From Cohaesibacter celericrescens (GTDB lineage: Bacteria > Pseudomonadota > Alphaproteobacteria > Rhizobiales > Cohaesibacteraceae): a stretch of 64,000 nucleotides of DNA. Under the pieces are notes generated by a model. The model did not search any database. It worked only from the letters and a program-made list of their open reading frames with translations, and was not told where the DNA came from. The stretch spans positions 248,001-312,000 of the forward strand of contig NZ_PKUQ01000042.1 in the NCBI RefSeq assembly GCF_002866925.1, read 5' to 3'. The first letter of the stretch is position 1, and each line of letters begins with the position of its first letter. Both the position numbers and the translations under genes were made by a program. Positions 1-8,066 of this stretch are shown one piece after another.

Positions 1-1009
1 TGCGTTGGATAAACTCAAAGAAAATCGGCCCGATGACGGTCTTGGAAAAAATCTGCAGCAGGACACGGGTCATCCCACCATCAAGAACCCCTTCCCCGTC
101 GATCAAAATGCCGTTCTTTTTCAGTTGGTCCAGCGGTTCCTTGTGATCTTTCACCCGTTCGTGGGACATATCATAATAGATATCCGGAGGGGCTGGCATA
201 AAACTAATGCCACGCTCGGCGATAGCATCTGTGGAGGTATAAATATCATCGGACCCCACTGCGATGTGCTGGATGCCCTCGCCTTTATATTCGTTTAGAT
301 ATTCTTCAATCTGGCTGTTTGCATCTGCGCTCTCATTGATCGGAATGCGAATTTTGCCGTCAGGAGATGTCAGCGCCCGTGAGAAAAGGCCCGTTATCCT
401 GCCCTTTATATCGAAAAAGCGAATTTCTTTGAAGTTGAACGCCTGCGCATAAAAGTCATACCAGGTGCTCATGTTACCCCGCATCACATTGTGGGTCAGG
501 TGATCGAGATAATAGAAACCAGCCCCTTGTGGCCTAGGATCCACGTCTTTCAACCAGTCAAATGTGCCTTCATAGGCAGAACCAGCCTCGCCGTAAGTCT
601 CAACAAAATACAATAAAGAGCCGCCGATGCCATAAACGGCTGGGACATCCAGAGTTTTGTCTGCACCGGTATATTCTTTAGCGCCATAGTCGAGAGCGCA
701 TTTCAAGGCGTGCCGGGCATCCACAACCCGCCACGCCATGCTCGGCGCACAAGGACCATGGTCCTCCACAAATTGCGCCGCATGTGTGTTGCGCTCGCGG
801 TTGACGATATAGTTGATATCCCCCTGACGGAAGAGCGCTATATCGAGGTGTTTGTGGCGAGCGACTTCTATAAAGCCCATGCTCTCAAACAATGCCTCAA
901 GCACACCAGCGTCGGGATGTGCGAATTCGACAAATTCGAACCCGTCGGTTCCGGCAACATTGACTTCATCAATTATGGCCTTGTCTGCATCGTGCGGAAA
1001 TGGTCCCAT
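1..1009 (-). CDS. hppD: 4-hydroxyphenylpyruvate dioxygenase, C-terminus cut by the window edge
   Basis: Cytoplasmic non-haem Fe(II) enzyme turning 4-hydroxyphenylpyruvate into homogentisate, the entry step of tyrosine breakdown. The visible 336 residues hold the paired vicinal-oxygen-chelate folds. The three iron ligands can be placed: His170 in YYLDHLTHNV, His248 in EGIQHIAVG and Glu332 in FFEFIQR. Members of the family have about 360 residues, so only the last 20-30 lie beyond base 1. The ATG at 1007-1009 follows a good GGGAGG ribosome site. The gene is divergent from an Lrp-family gene at 1148, which is the natural candidate regulator. The remaining homogentisate genes lie within the next 8 kb. 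Assignment is very secure. Confidence 0.96.
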   Translation of the reverse strand, partial: MGPFPHDADKAIIDEVNVAGTDGFEFVEFAHPDAGVLEALFESMGFIEVARHKHLDIALFRQGDINYIVNRERNTHAAQFVEDHGPCAPSMAWRVVDARHALKCALDYGAKEYTGADKTLDVPAVYGIGGSLLYFVETYGEAGSAYEGTFDWLKDVDPRPQGAGFYYLDHLTHNVMRGNMSTWYDFYAQAFNFKEIRFFDIKGRITGLFSRALTSPDGKIRIPINESADANSQIEEYLNEYKGEGIQHIAVGSDDIYTSTDAIAERGISFMPAPPDIYYDMSHERVKDHKEPLDQLKKNGILIDGEGVLDGGMTRVLLQIFSKTVIGPIFFEFIQR

Positions 1010-1060
1010 TGTATCCTCCCCAATCTCCCATCATCTAAGGGAATATACTAATTCAAACCC

Positions 1061-1115
1061 TATGCAAGATGTGCGCAAAATCTACATTTAGCACCCACTC
1101 TATGCGCAAGATTTG
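1061..1115. promoter_or_regulatory. Repeated TATGC(GC)AAGAT motifs between hppD and the Lrp-type gene
   Basis: The 138-base divergent intergenic region contains TATGCAAGAT at 1061-1070, GTGCGCAAAATCT at 1071-1083 and TATGCGCAAGAT at 1101-1112. The first and last copies are in the same orientation 40 bases apart. Lrp/AsnC proteins often bind arrays of degenerate phased sites, so these are plausible operators for the adjacent regulator. That role is inferred from position only. Confidence 0.35.
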
Positions 1116-1147
1116 ACAAATTTTCGAGATCTGTGCGATATCAACGC

Positions 1148-1618
1148 ATGGATATGTTTGATCTAAAAATTCTTGATGCCTTGCAACAGGATGGCCGCTT
1201 AACCAGTCAGGAACTGGCAACAAAGGTGGGCTTGTCGGCCTCTCAATGTGCCCGCCGTCGTGCCTTGTTGGAACAATCAGGCGTGATATCGGGCTATCAC
1301 GCACGCCTGTCGAGAGCAGCGGTTGGGCTGGAGTTGATTGTATTTATGGAAATCACATTGGATTCCCATTCGGTTGGTGCGGCTGATCGGCTTTTGGCGT
1401 TGATGCAGGCGATGCCGGAGGTGACCGAAGCCTATTCGATGACAGGATCAACGGATTATCATGTCAAACTGGTGGTGCCGGACCTCAAGACCTTATCGCA
1501 TGTCATCAACAACAAGCTTTTACCACATGAGGGTGTGTCGCACCTCAAGTCTTCCATCGTACTTGATCGTCTCAAGGAGACAGGCACACTGTCACTGTCT
1601 CATTTGTGCAAGGCTTGA
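1148..1618 (+). CDS. Lrp/AsnC-family transcriptional regulator
   Basis: A 156-residue DNA-binding protein with an N-terminal AsnC-type helix-turn-helix (about residues 4-60; DLKILDALQQDGRLTSQELA, then a recognition helix around SASQCARRR) and a C-terminal RAM/ligand-binding domain (about 65-140). Length is typical. I chose the ATG at 1148 because family members begin directly with this aspartate-rich helix; an in-frame GTG at 1133 would add five residues. It is divergent from hppD, so it probably senses tyrosine or a related aromatic metabolite and controls hppD, as several Lrp-type hpd regulators do. Its 3' end overlaps the convergent DUF2783 gene by 19 bases. Confidence 0.9.
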   Translation: MDMFDLKILDALQQDGRLTSQELATKVGLSASQCARRRALLEQSGVISGYHARLSRAAVGLELIVFMEITLDSHSVGAADRLLALMQAMPEVTEAYSMTGSTDYHVKLVVPDLKTLSHVINNKLLPHEGVSHLKSSIVLDRLKETGTLSLSHLCKA

Positions 1619-1800
1619 GGACCGGCCAATTCAATCGCCTTTTTTAAATCCTCAAGATTGCCGACCTGATTGGCAAGAATGAGCACCAAACGCGCATTCA
1701 TGTCATTGGCTTCATCTTCGCTTAAATCACGCTGGGCGTCGGTCAACGCTTGGTAAAAATTATCCGGATTTTCGATATTAGGTGTGAGGATCAGGCTCAT
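1600..1800 (-). CDS. DUF2783 small protein, probable partner of the adjacent flavin hydroxylase
   Basis: A 66-residue acidic, mostly helical protein resembling the DUF2783 family (NPDNFYQALTDAQRDLSEDE, then an N-A-R-L-x-L-I-L-A-N core). Its ATG overlaps the stop of the upstream flavoprotein gene by four bases (ATGA), so the two are probably translated together. In Pseudomonas putida U a two-component 3-hydroxyphenylacetate 6-hydroxylase is described with a large flavoprotein (MhaA) and a very small coupling protein (MhaB). Size, order and homogentisate context fit that model, but this is inference; the family itself has no firmly assigned activity that I can confirm. Confidence 0.8.
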   Translation of the reverse strand: MSLILTPNIENPDNFYQALTDAQRDLSEDEANDMNARLVLILANQVGNLEDLKKAIELAGPQALHK

Positions 1801-3410
1801 TGTGCATCTCCTGCCGTAGCTCTGGTGATGGCAGCGCAGATCGCATCCGGGTCAAAGGAGCGCCACCGTGCCGCAATATGATGGTCTGGACGGATCAAAT
1901 AAACAGCGCCTTGGGCGGCATCAAAACGCGCACGGGCGAGGTTTTGTACGTCCGAAAAATCACGCCCTTCAATCACAATTCTGGGCGAAAATGCTCCAGC
2001 ATCAACATCACTTGCTTCAAGATCAAAGACCAAAAGGGTAAAGCCATCGCCCAAACTCTCAATCAACCAACCGTCCTTGCCGTCACGTTGAACGGGGGCA
2101 TCGGAAATGCATGTCCCCGGCATCATTTTGCCTGACCAGTCATCCTGATCAGGGGTATTGAGCGGACTATCGCTGTAGGGTGTAGGTTGGGACAAGCGAC
2201 CCGAATTGACCAAAGGGCGCGCAAACTCATATAGGCGCGAGAGATCGAGCACCGCATTGCGATAGCGATTGGAGGCTTTGTTCTTGGGTGTGATGAAATC
2301 GGTAGAGCGGGTGGAATTGAGCAGATTGTCGTCGGCCGCAAAGGCGCGTTCGGCGTGATAGCTGTCAACCAGCGCTTCCGGAGCCTCCTTGCGGATGACC
2401 GCTGCTAATTTCCAAGCCAGATTATCGATGTCTTGCACACCGGTGTTGGCACCACGCGCGCCAAAGGGAGAGACCTGATGGGCGGAATCGCCGGCAAAGA
2501 TCACGCGGCCTTTCCGGAATTCGTCGACCCTACGGCAAGCAAACTGATAAACACTCCCCCATTCCAGCTCAAAATCAACATCATCGCCCAGCATCGCTTT
2601 GACACGCGGAATGATATTTTCCGGCTTCTTTTCTTCTTCGGGGTCAGCATCCCAGCCAAGCTGAAAATCCAGCCGCCAGACATCGTTGGGCTGTTTGTGT
2701 AATAAGGCTGATTGGCCACGATGAAAATCGGGATCGAACCAGAACCAACGCTCGGTAGGAAACTCGGCCTTCATAACAATATCGGCAATCAAAAAGCGGT
2801 CTTGAAAGAATTGACCGGTAAACTCTGCTCCCACCATGTCACGTATGCGCGAATTGGCTCCATCGCAGGCAATTACCCAATCTGCCTTGGTGTGAAGAAC
2901 ACCGTCAGGGGTTTCAACCGTCACATCGGCATGGTCACAATATTGTTCCAATCCGACCAGTTTGTGCTTCCATCGCAGCTCTATCAATGGATTGGCCAGA
3001 CAGGCCGTGACCAGATATTCTTCGAGATAATATTGCTGCAAGTTGATAAAGGCAGGGATCTTGTGACCCTCTTCGGGCAGCAAATCAAAGTTATAGACCT
3101 CAAAGTCGCGAAAAAAGACGCGGCCACGCTGCCACAGCACTCCCTTGTCGATCATGCGGTCCGCGACGCCCAAGCGGTTCCAGATCTCCAATGGACGCTT
3201 GGCGTAACATACGGCACGGGAACCAACGGACACCGTGTTGTTATCATCCATAACAACCACAGCAATGCCACGCGAGGCCAAATCGAGCGCAGCGGTCAGC
3301 CCGATGGGTCCGGCCCCGACGACTATCACAGCATGACGACTGGCAACGCCGCTTTTTTGCTCGTCTGATTGCGTATAATGGTAAACCGGCCAATCATATG
3401 TATCAAGCAT
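1797..3410 (-). CDS. FAD-dependent class A aromatic hydroxylase (MhaA/MhpA-like)
   Basis: A 537-residue flavoprotein monooxygenase. It has the N-terminal GxGxxG dinucleotide fold (VGAGPIGLTAALDLASRG), the mid-protein DG motif (ADWVIACDGANSR) and the GD motif contacting the FAD ribityl chain (GRVIFAGDSAHQVSPFGARG). The C-terminal third is the thioredoxin-like domain of phenol-hydroxylase relatives. Such enzymes hydroxylate an aromatic ring with NAD(P)H and O2. Among homogentisate genes, 3-hydroxyphenylacetate to homogentisate is the most economical role, with the DUF2783 product as coupling partner. The ATG at 3410 overlaps the preceding short VOC gene by eight bases. A hydroxybenzoate-type substrate is an alternative. 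Confidence 0.88.
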   Translation of the reverse strand: MLDTYDWPVYHYTQSDEQKSGVASRHAVIVVGAGPIGLTAALDLASRGIAVVVMDDNNTVSVGSRAVCYAKRPLEIWNRLGVADRMIDKGVLWQRGRVFFRDFEVYNFDLLPEEGHKIPAFINLQQYYLEEYLVTACLANPLIELRWKHKLVGLEQYCDHADVTVETPDGVLHTKADWVIACDGANSRIRDMVGAEFTGQFFQDRFLIADIVMKAEFPTERWFWFDPDFHRGQSALLHKQPNDVWRLDFQLGWDADPEEEKKPENIIPRVKAMLGDDVDFELEWGSVYQFACRRVDEFRKGRVIFAGDSAHQVSPFGARGANTGVQDIDNLAWKLAAVIRKEAPEALVDSYHAERAFAADDNLLNSTRSTDFITPKNKASNRYRNAVLDLSRLYEFARPLVNSGRLSQPTPYSDSPLNTPDQDDWSGKMMPGTCISDAPVQRDGKDGWLIESLGDGFTLLVFDLEASDVDAGAFSPRIVIEGRDFSDVQNLARARFDAAQGAVYLIRPDHHIAARWRSFDPDAICAAITRATAGDAQ

Positions 3411-3585
3411 CCGCGCTCTCCTTGCCCAGTTCCTTGACATGCAGCCAAGCGGCATGATCTTCAGCAATGGCCAGCATAAAATCCATGTTGAACATCTTGG
3501 TATAGCATTCAACTGTTTGCTTGGCGTCTTTGCAGCGGTAGGCCACTTGGTGAATATGATCCACTTTTAGCGCGATGTCGGTCAA
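3403..3585 (-). CDS. Shortened VOC (glyoxalase-like) protein, apparent internal deletion
   Basis: A 60-residue product starting at a TTG (3583-3585) behind a strong GGGAGGAG ribosome site. Residues 1-44 read as the N-terminus of a VOC-family protein (VDHIHQVAYRCKDAKQTVE). The last 16 residues (AAWLHVKELGKESADA) resemble the extreme C-terminus of full-length relatives of roughly 160-180 residues. The middle, including most metal-ligand positions, appears to have been removed in frame, so catalytic function is unlikely. It is first in the operon with the flavin hydroxylase and overlaps it by eight bases, so its translation may still serve coupling. The full-length comparison is from memory. Confidence 0.65.
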   Translation of the reverse strand: MTDIALKVDHIHQVAYRCKDAKQTVECYTKMFNMDFMLAIAEDHAAWLHVKELGKESADA

Positions 3586-3605
3586 TCAATTCTCCTCCCA
3601 GATCA

Positions 3606-3692
3606 TTGCATTTACAACAAATGTCGTTCAAACATATCGCTAAACTTGACGCAAATCAAGTCGTTGCATTTGCAATGGTGTCATATGCAACG
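3606..3692. promoter_or_regulatory. Cluster of TTGCA-NN-TGCAA operators (probable MarR sites)
   Basis: Upstream of the leftward VOC/hydroxylase operon lie a palindrome TTGCATTTGCAA at 3664-3675, a near copy TTGCATTTACAA at 3606-3617 and a half site TGCAACG at 3686-3692. The same palindrome occurs twice between hmgA and the second marR gene (7963-8008). MarR dimers bind such short inverted repeats, so these are likely operators for one or both MarR proteins of this locus. Confidence 0.6.
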
Positions 3693-3955
3693 AAAGATCA
3701 AGCCACTCTCATATGCCAACTCAGTTGGCACCCCATAGCTGTCATTTTGATGCTTGAGGTTGGCGACCGAAACGATAAAGATTACACACTCAACTGGAGA
3801 GACAAGGTACTTGTGCTGCCATTTCCAGTTGACCGGGCAGCATGTTGTTTGCGTATCTTTCTTTGTGTATTTCTGATAAGATTATATTCGGAAACAAAGA
3901 CTTATACCCGCCCCGCGATTTGAGAATCGCTGAAATAGCTCTAAAAGGATGCACC

Positions 3956-4399
3956 ATGTCTTTAGAAGCTTTTTTCCCTTACCGCCTTGCCATCGCTGCC
4001 GAGGCGTTTTCGCGCAATATCGCTCAGGTTTACAGCAAGGAATATGGCCTGACGCGCGAAGAATGGCGCTTGCTCTATCTGCTAGCCAATGCAGAAAGGT
4101 TGGATTCGCAAGAGCTCAGCCGCCGCACTACCTTGGACAAGGTTCAAGTCAGCCGCGCCTCGCAGCGCTTGGAAGAAAAGAAATTCATCAGCCGTGAAAT
4201 CTCAACAACAGATCGCCGCTTGCGCGACTTGAGCATTACCGAGGCTGGCAGATCTCTGTTTGAAGACATCAAGCCGAAGGTAGATGCCCGTGCTGCAGAA
4301 ATGCTCAATGCCATCCCGCAAGTAGACCGTGCGGCGCTTGACAAAGGCATCGAAGCGCTCATTCTGGCTGTTGCCACTCATAATGAGCCAGCAGATTGA
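3956..4399 (+). CDS. MarR-family transcriptional regulator (first copy)
   Basis: A 147-residue winged-helix regulator. The core runs LTREEWRLLYLL, a recognition helix near SQELSRRTTLDKVQVSRA and the wing ISTTDRRLRDLSIT with the conserved D-x-R pattern. The ATG at 3956 follows AAAAGGA. Its sequence parallels the second MarR protein (8067), with the same PYRLA-x-AA start, so the two are paralogues. It is divergent from the VOC/hydroxylase operon and convergent with the hmgA operon end. It probably represses aromatic-acid genes and is released by a pathway intermediate such as homogentisate or an hydroxyphenylacetate; ligand identity is not visible. Confidence 0.9.
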   Translation: MSLEAFFPYRLAIAAEAFSRNIAQVYSKEYGLTREEWRLLYLLANAERLDSQELSRRTTLDKVQVSRASQRLEEKKFISREISTTDRRLRDLSITEAGRSLFEDIKPKVDARAAEMLNAIPQVDRAALDKGIEALILAVATHNEPAD

Positions 4400-4460
4400 A
4401 GCGGGTGATGTTTCAATCACCCGCCTACAAATTGATTGTATTCCTGAGGGACGCAGCGAC

Positions 4461-5411
4461 CTAACTCTGTAAGTCGTTCCACATTTCGATGTCGCGCTCG
4501 GCAGTCCAAATACGGGGTGTATCAATGCCCCGGGCTTCGTCGTAAGCACGCGCAACATTGAACGGCAGACAATGCTCATAGATGGCATAGTCAGAAAATT
4601 TGGTGTCGCATTCAGCGCGCACCGCATCCCACGCTTCTTTCAATGAACCACCACGCGCAACAATACGGGCAACGGGGTCATAGGTGGACTTGACAAAATC
4701 GGCGGTGCTTGCCAGTGCCTTATTAACCATCTCCTCACCGACCAGTGCATCGCCGCGTCCTGGCGCGATGGATTTAGGATTGTAGGCTGCTATGTTGGCA
4801 AGGGTTTGTGGCCAATCCTGATAGTGGCCGTCCCCACAATAGCAGGCCGAATGATATTCCACGATGTCACCGGTAAACATCACTTCCTGATCCGGCACCC
4901 AGACAACAGCGTCCCCTGCAGTATGCGCACGCCCCATCGTCATGATGTCGACGCGGCGTTTGCCCAGATAAACCGTCATCTTGTCGCTGAAGGTTGTCGT
5001 CGGCCATGTGAGACCGGGGATCTCTTCATGCCCCACAAACAAACGCGGAAAACGTCCAAATTCGGAATCCCAGTCTTCTTTACCGCGCTCGGCCACCATG
5101 GAGCGGGCCTTTTCGGACATGATGATCTCACCAGCACCATAGGCTGACGCCCCCAACACGCGCACGGCGTGATAATGGGTCAGAACCACATGAGAGATCG
5201 GCTTATCGGTGACCGAACGCACGCATTCGATCACCTTGCGCGCCAAGCGCGGCGTGGCTTGGGCCTCAACGATCATAACGCTCTCGTCGCCAATGATCAC
5301 GCCGGTATTCGGGTCGCCTTCGGCGGTGAAGGCATAGAGGCCATCGCCTACTTGCGTGAAGCTGATGGTTTTCTCTTCCAGATCACCTTGGGACGCAAAT
5401 TTCTTTGCCAT
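4461..5411 (-). CDS. MBL-fold hydrolase-like protein with an incomplete metal motif
   Basis: A 316-residue metallo-beta-lactamase-fold protein, last gene of the hmgA-fah operon and 18 bases after fah. The strand-loop normally carrying H-x-H-x-D-H reads LTHYHAVRVLG: His79 and His81 remain, but the Asp and third His are replaced by Val83 and Arg84. A later ligand-like His162 (GRAHTAGD) and Asp181 (FTGD) are present. It could bind one metal ion, or none, and its substrate is unknown. I recall related proteins beside homogentisate genes in other alphaproteobacteria, which argues for a role in aromatic catabolism rather than for decay, but this is recollection. Confidence 0.85.
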   Translation of the reverse strand: MAKKFASQGDLEEKTISFTQVGDGLYAFTAEGDPNTGVIIGDESVMIVEAQATPRLARKVIECVRSVTDKPISHVVLTHYHAVRVLGASAYGAGEIIMSEKARSMVAERGKEDWDSEFGRFPRLFVGHEEIPGLTWPTTTFSDKMTVYLGKRRVDIMTMGRAHTAGDAVVWVPDQEVMFTGDIVEYHSACYCGDGHYQDWPQTLANIAAYNPKSIAPGRGDALVGEEMVNKALASTADFVKSTYDPVARIVARGGSLKEAWDAVRAECDTKFSDYAIYEHCLPFNVARAYDEARGIDTPRIWTAERDIEMWNDLQS

Positions 5412-5429
5412 TGAGGCCTCTCCTGATCA

Positions 5430-6443
5430 TTATTTATATTGTTCGACGGTCTGTTCGATGGCACCAAAGATCGAATGCCCTGATTTATCCTTCATTTCGA
5501 TGCGTACGATATCACCGAACTTCATGAAGGGCGTTTGAGCAGAACCTGTTTCGATAGTCTCGATCATGCGGATTTCAGCGATGCAAGAATAGCCAGCACC
5601 TCCTTCGGCAATCGATTTACCAGGGCCACCATTCAACTTATTGGACACTGTGCCAGAGCCGATAATGGAACCGGCACAAAGCGGACGGGTTTTGGCAGCG
5701 TGAGCAACCAGCTGGCCAAAATCAAAGGTCATGTCGATACCTGCATTGGCTCGACCGAAAGGCTGGCCGTTATAATCCACGCACAGCGGCAGGCTAAGCT
5801 TGCCACCATCCCATGCATCGCCAAGCTCTTCGGGCGTGACGGCAACAGGCGAAAAGGCAGAGGATGGTTTGGATTGGAAAAAGCCAAAACCTTTACCAAG
5901 CTCGTCTGGGATAAGACCGCGCAATGAGACATCATTGACCAGCATGATCAACCTGATGGCATCAGCGGATTCCTGGACGCTGGCTCCCATGGGAACATCA
6001 TCAACAATGACAGCCACTTCGCCTTCCATATCGATGCCATAGGTTTCATCCTCCACCATTCGGATGGGAGAGCGCGGCGGCAGGAAGGTGTCCGAACCGC
6101 CCTGATACATCAGAGGATCCGTCCAGAAGCTCGCTGGCATTTCCGCATTGCGGGCTTTGCGCACCAATTCGACGTGGTTAACATAAGCCGATCCATCAGC
6201 CCATTGATAGGCGCGCGGCAATGGCGAAGCCGCCTCATGCTCGTGAAAGCGCATATAAGGCTGCGAGCCACGCTCCAGACCCTCTGCCACAAGCTGCAGA
6301 CGCGGTGCGACATGGGCCCAATCGTCTAGCGCATCCTGAAGCGTGTTGGCGATGTGCCTGACTTCGGAACAATAGGTCAGGTCCTTTGACACCACGACCA
6401 ATCTTCCGTCGCGCGTTGAATCCTTCAGAGTTGCAAGCTTCAT
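5430..6443 (-). CDS. Fumarylacetoacetate hydrolase family protein
   Basis: A 337-residue cytoplasmic hydrolase that most likely splits fumarylacetoacetate into fumarate and acetoacetate, the last step of tyrosine breakdown. The N-terminal cap domain (about 1-90) is followed by the FAH beta-roll. It carries the metal-binding acidic cluster around GIDMEGEVAVIVDDVPMG and the characteristic SGTVSNKLNGGP region near the C-terminus. Length matches the bacterial short form of the family (about 330-340). It lies 81 bases downstream of hmgA and 18 upstream of the MBL gene, in one leftward operon. Position next to hmgA and maiA makes fumarylacetoacetase the natural reading; related hydratases have the same fold. 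Confidence 0.93.
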   Translation of the reverse strand: MKLATLKDSTRDGRLVVVSKDLTYCSEVRHIANTLQDALDDWAHVAPRLQLVAEGLERGSQPYMRFHEHEAASPLPRAYQWADGSAYVNHVELVRKARNAEMPASFWTDPLMYQGGSDTFLPPRSPIRMVEDETYGIDMEGEVAVIVDDVPMGASVQESADAIRLIMLVNDVSLRGLIPDELGKGFGFFQSKPSSAFSPVAVTPEELGDAWDGGKLSLPLCVDYNGQPFGRANAGIDMTFDFGQLVAHAAKTRPLCAGSIIGSGTVSNKLNGGPGKSIAEGGAGYSCIAEIRMIETIETGSAQTPFMKFGDIVRIEMKDKSGHSIFGAIEQTVEQYK

Positions 6444-6524
6444 GGTTTTTCCTTCTTAATGGCTTTCGTCTTTTGCTTTTTCACATCACACTCGAACACA
6501 CTTATGGATGCGCTGCAAAGATCT

Positions 6525-7907
6525 TTATTTGGCACCCGGCGTTCCATCGAATTTCTTTTCAATGCTGGTCCAACAATCTATGTAATTGTCCTGCATTGGC
6601 GCCTCATTGGCCGCAAAAGCCGTCAGATGTTGGGGAAAACGCGTTTCGAACATGAAGGACATGGTTTTGTCCAGAAATGCCGGTTCCATCGGTTCTGTCG
6701 ACCCATGGGTAAAGGCATCCAAATCTGGACCATGCGGCAACATGCAATTGTGAAGCGACAGACCTCCGGGCACGAAGCCTTCAGGCTTGGCATCATAGAT
6801 ACCGTAGATATTGCCCATCATTTCGGACATTAAATTCTTGTGATACCACGGCGGCCGGAATGTATTTTCTGCCACCAGCCAGCGCTCGCGGAACAGGACA
6901 AAATCGATGTTGGCGGTGCCCGGTTGTCCAGACGGAGCGGTAAGAACCGTGAAAATGGAAGGATCGGGATGATCAAACAAGATTGCACCCACCGGTGAAA
7001 ATGTCCGGAGGTCATATTTATAGGCGCAGTAATTGCCGTGCCATGCCACCACATCGAGTGGAGAATGATCAATGAAAGTTTCGTGAAACTGACCGCACCA
7101 TTTGATCACAACGCGACTTTTTGCATCGCGATCCTCAAAGGCCGCAACCGGACATTTGAAATCGCGTGGATTGGCAAGACAGTTGGCGCCGATGGGGCCG
7201 CGACCAGGCAGGTCAAATTTCTGGCCGTAGTTTTCGCAAACGAACCCGCGACACGGGCCTTCCAAGACTTCGACACGATAAACCAGACCACGGGGAATGA
7301 TCGCAATCTCTTTTGGCTCCAGATCAATGATGCCCAGCTCGGTGCAGAAACGCAGACGGCCTTCTTGCGGGACAATCAACAACTCCGAATCCGCTGAAAA
7401 GAAATACTCATCCTGCATGGATGTGTTGACCAGATACACATGGGACGCCATGCCGACTTGTGTGTTGACATCCCCTGCGGTTGTCATGGTGCGCATACCG
7501 GTGACCCATGTCAGATCCTGATCGGTATGAGGCACCGGATCCCAACGATATTGGCCCAACGAAATAATGTCGTTGGCCTGTGCGTTGTCTTTGTCAGTGG
7601 TCACATGTGGCGCGGTTTTCCAATAGGGTAAATCAATGCGGGAGAATCGGCCTGTGTGTTTGACAGAAGGACGAATTCGGTAACACCAAGTCCGCTCATT
7701 TTGTCCACGCGGTGCTGTGAAGGCGGTGCCGGATAATTGTTCGGCATAGAGACCGTAGGCGCATTTTTGTGGCGAATTTTGACCTTGCGGTAAAGCATCG
7801 GGCAGCGCTTCGGTTTCAAAGTCATTGCCAAAACCGGGCATGTATCCCTTATGGGGTCCCGTGCCATCGTTTGCTTGGGTGATCGTATCTGGCAGTTTGA
7901 ATGTCAT
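6525..7907 (-). CDS. hmgA: Homogentisate 1,2-dioxygenase
   Basis: A 460-residue Fe(II) ring-cleavage dioxygenase producing maleylacetoacetate from homogentisate. Family hallmarks are the N-terminal [15 protein letters not shown] segment, the iron-binding part [12 protein letters not shown] (His and Glu ligands) and [15 protein letters not shown] (second His). Length agrees with the 430-460 residues usual for the family. The ATG at 7905-7907 is followed at once by the family N-terminus. It is the first gene of the operon hmgA-fah-MBL and is divergent from the second marR gene, with two MarR-type palindromes between them. Assignment is secure. Confidence 0.97.
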   Translation of the reverse strand: MTFKLPDTITQANDGTGPHKGYMPGFGNDFETEALPDALPQGQNSPQKCAYGLYAEQLSGTAFTAPRGQNERTWCYRIRPSVKHTGRFSRIDLPYWKTAPHVTTDKDNAQANDIISLGQYRWDPVPHTDQDLTWVTGMRTMTTAGDVNTQVGMASHVYLVNTSMQDEYFFSADSELLIVPQEGRLRFCTELGIIDLEPKEIAIIPRGLVYRVEVLEGPCRGFVCENYGQKFDLPGRGPIGANCLANPRDFKCPVAAFEDRDAKSRVVIKWCGQFHETFIDHSPLDVVAWHGNYCAYKYDLRTFSPVGAILFDHPDPSIFTVLTAPSGQPGTANIDFVLFRERWLVAENTFRPPWYHKNLMSEMMGNIYGIYDAKPEGFVPGGLSLHNCMLPHGPDLDAFTHGSTEPMEPAFLDKTMSFMFETRFPQHLTAFAANEAPMQDNYIDCWTSIEKKFDGTPGAK

Positions 7908-7962
7908 ATGTCCCGTCCTCCCGACTTCACATATCCAGCATGTCCCTTTCAGGTCAGTATTT

Positions 7963-8008
7963 CGTTGCACATGCAACGTTGTCAAGTAAATTTGTTGCGA
8001 ATGCAACG
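7963..8008. promoter_or_regulatory. Two palindromic MarR-type operators between hmgA and marR
   Basis: CGTTGCACATGCAACG at 7963-7978 is a perfect inverted repeat around a CA spacer. A second palindrome, GTTGCGAATGCAAC, sits at 7994-8007. Their centres are 30 bases apart, close to three helical turns, so two dimers would bind the same DNA face. They lie 56-100 bases upstream of hmgA and 60-100 upstream of the marR start, matching a divergent promoter that the MarR protein represses in both directions. Confidence 0.65.
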
Positions 8009-8066
8009 AAAAGACTTGCAATTCGACGAAGTGAACGGCGTAATGGCCGTAGAAAAGGATCTATTT

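Noticed and set aside
1133..1147. GTG start five codons upstream of the Lrp-type ATG
   Set aside because: No ribosome site precedes the GTG and the family N-terminus matches the ATG at 1148.
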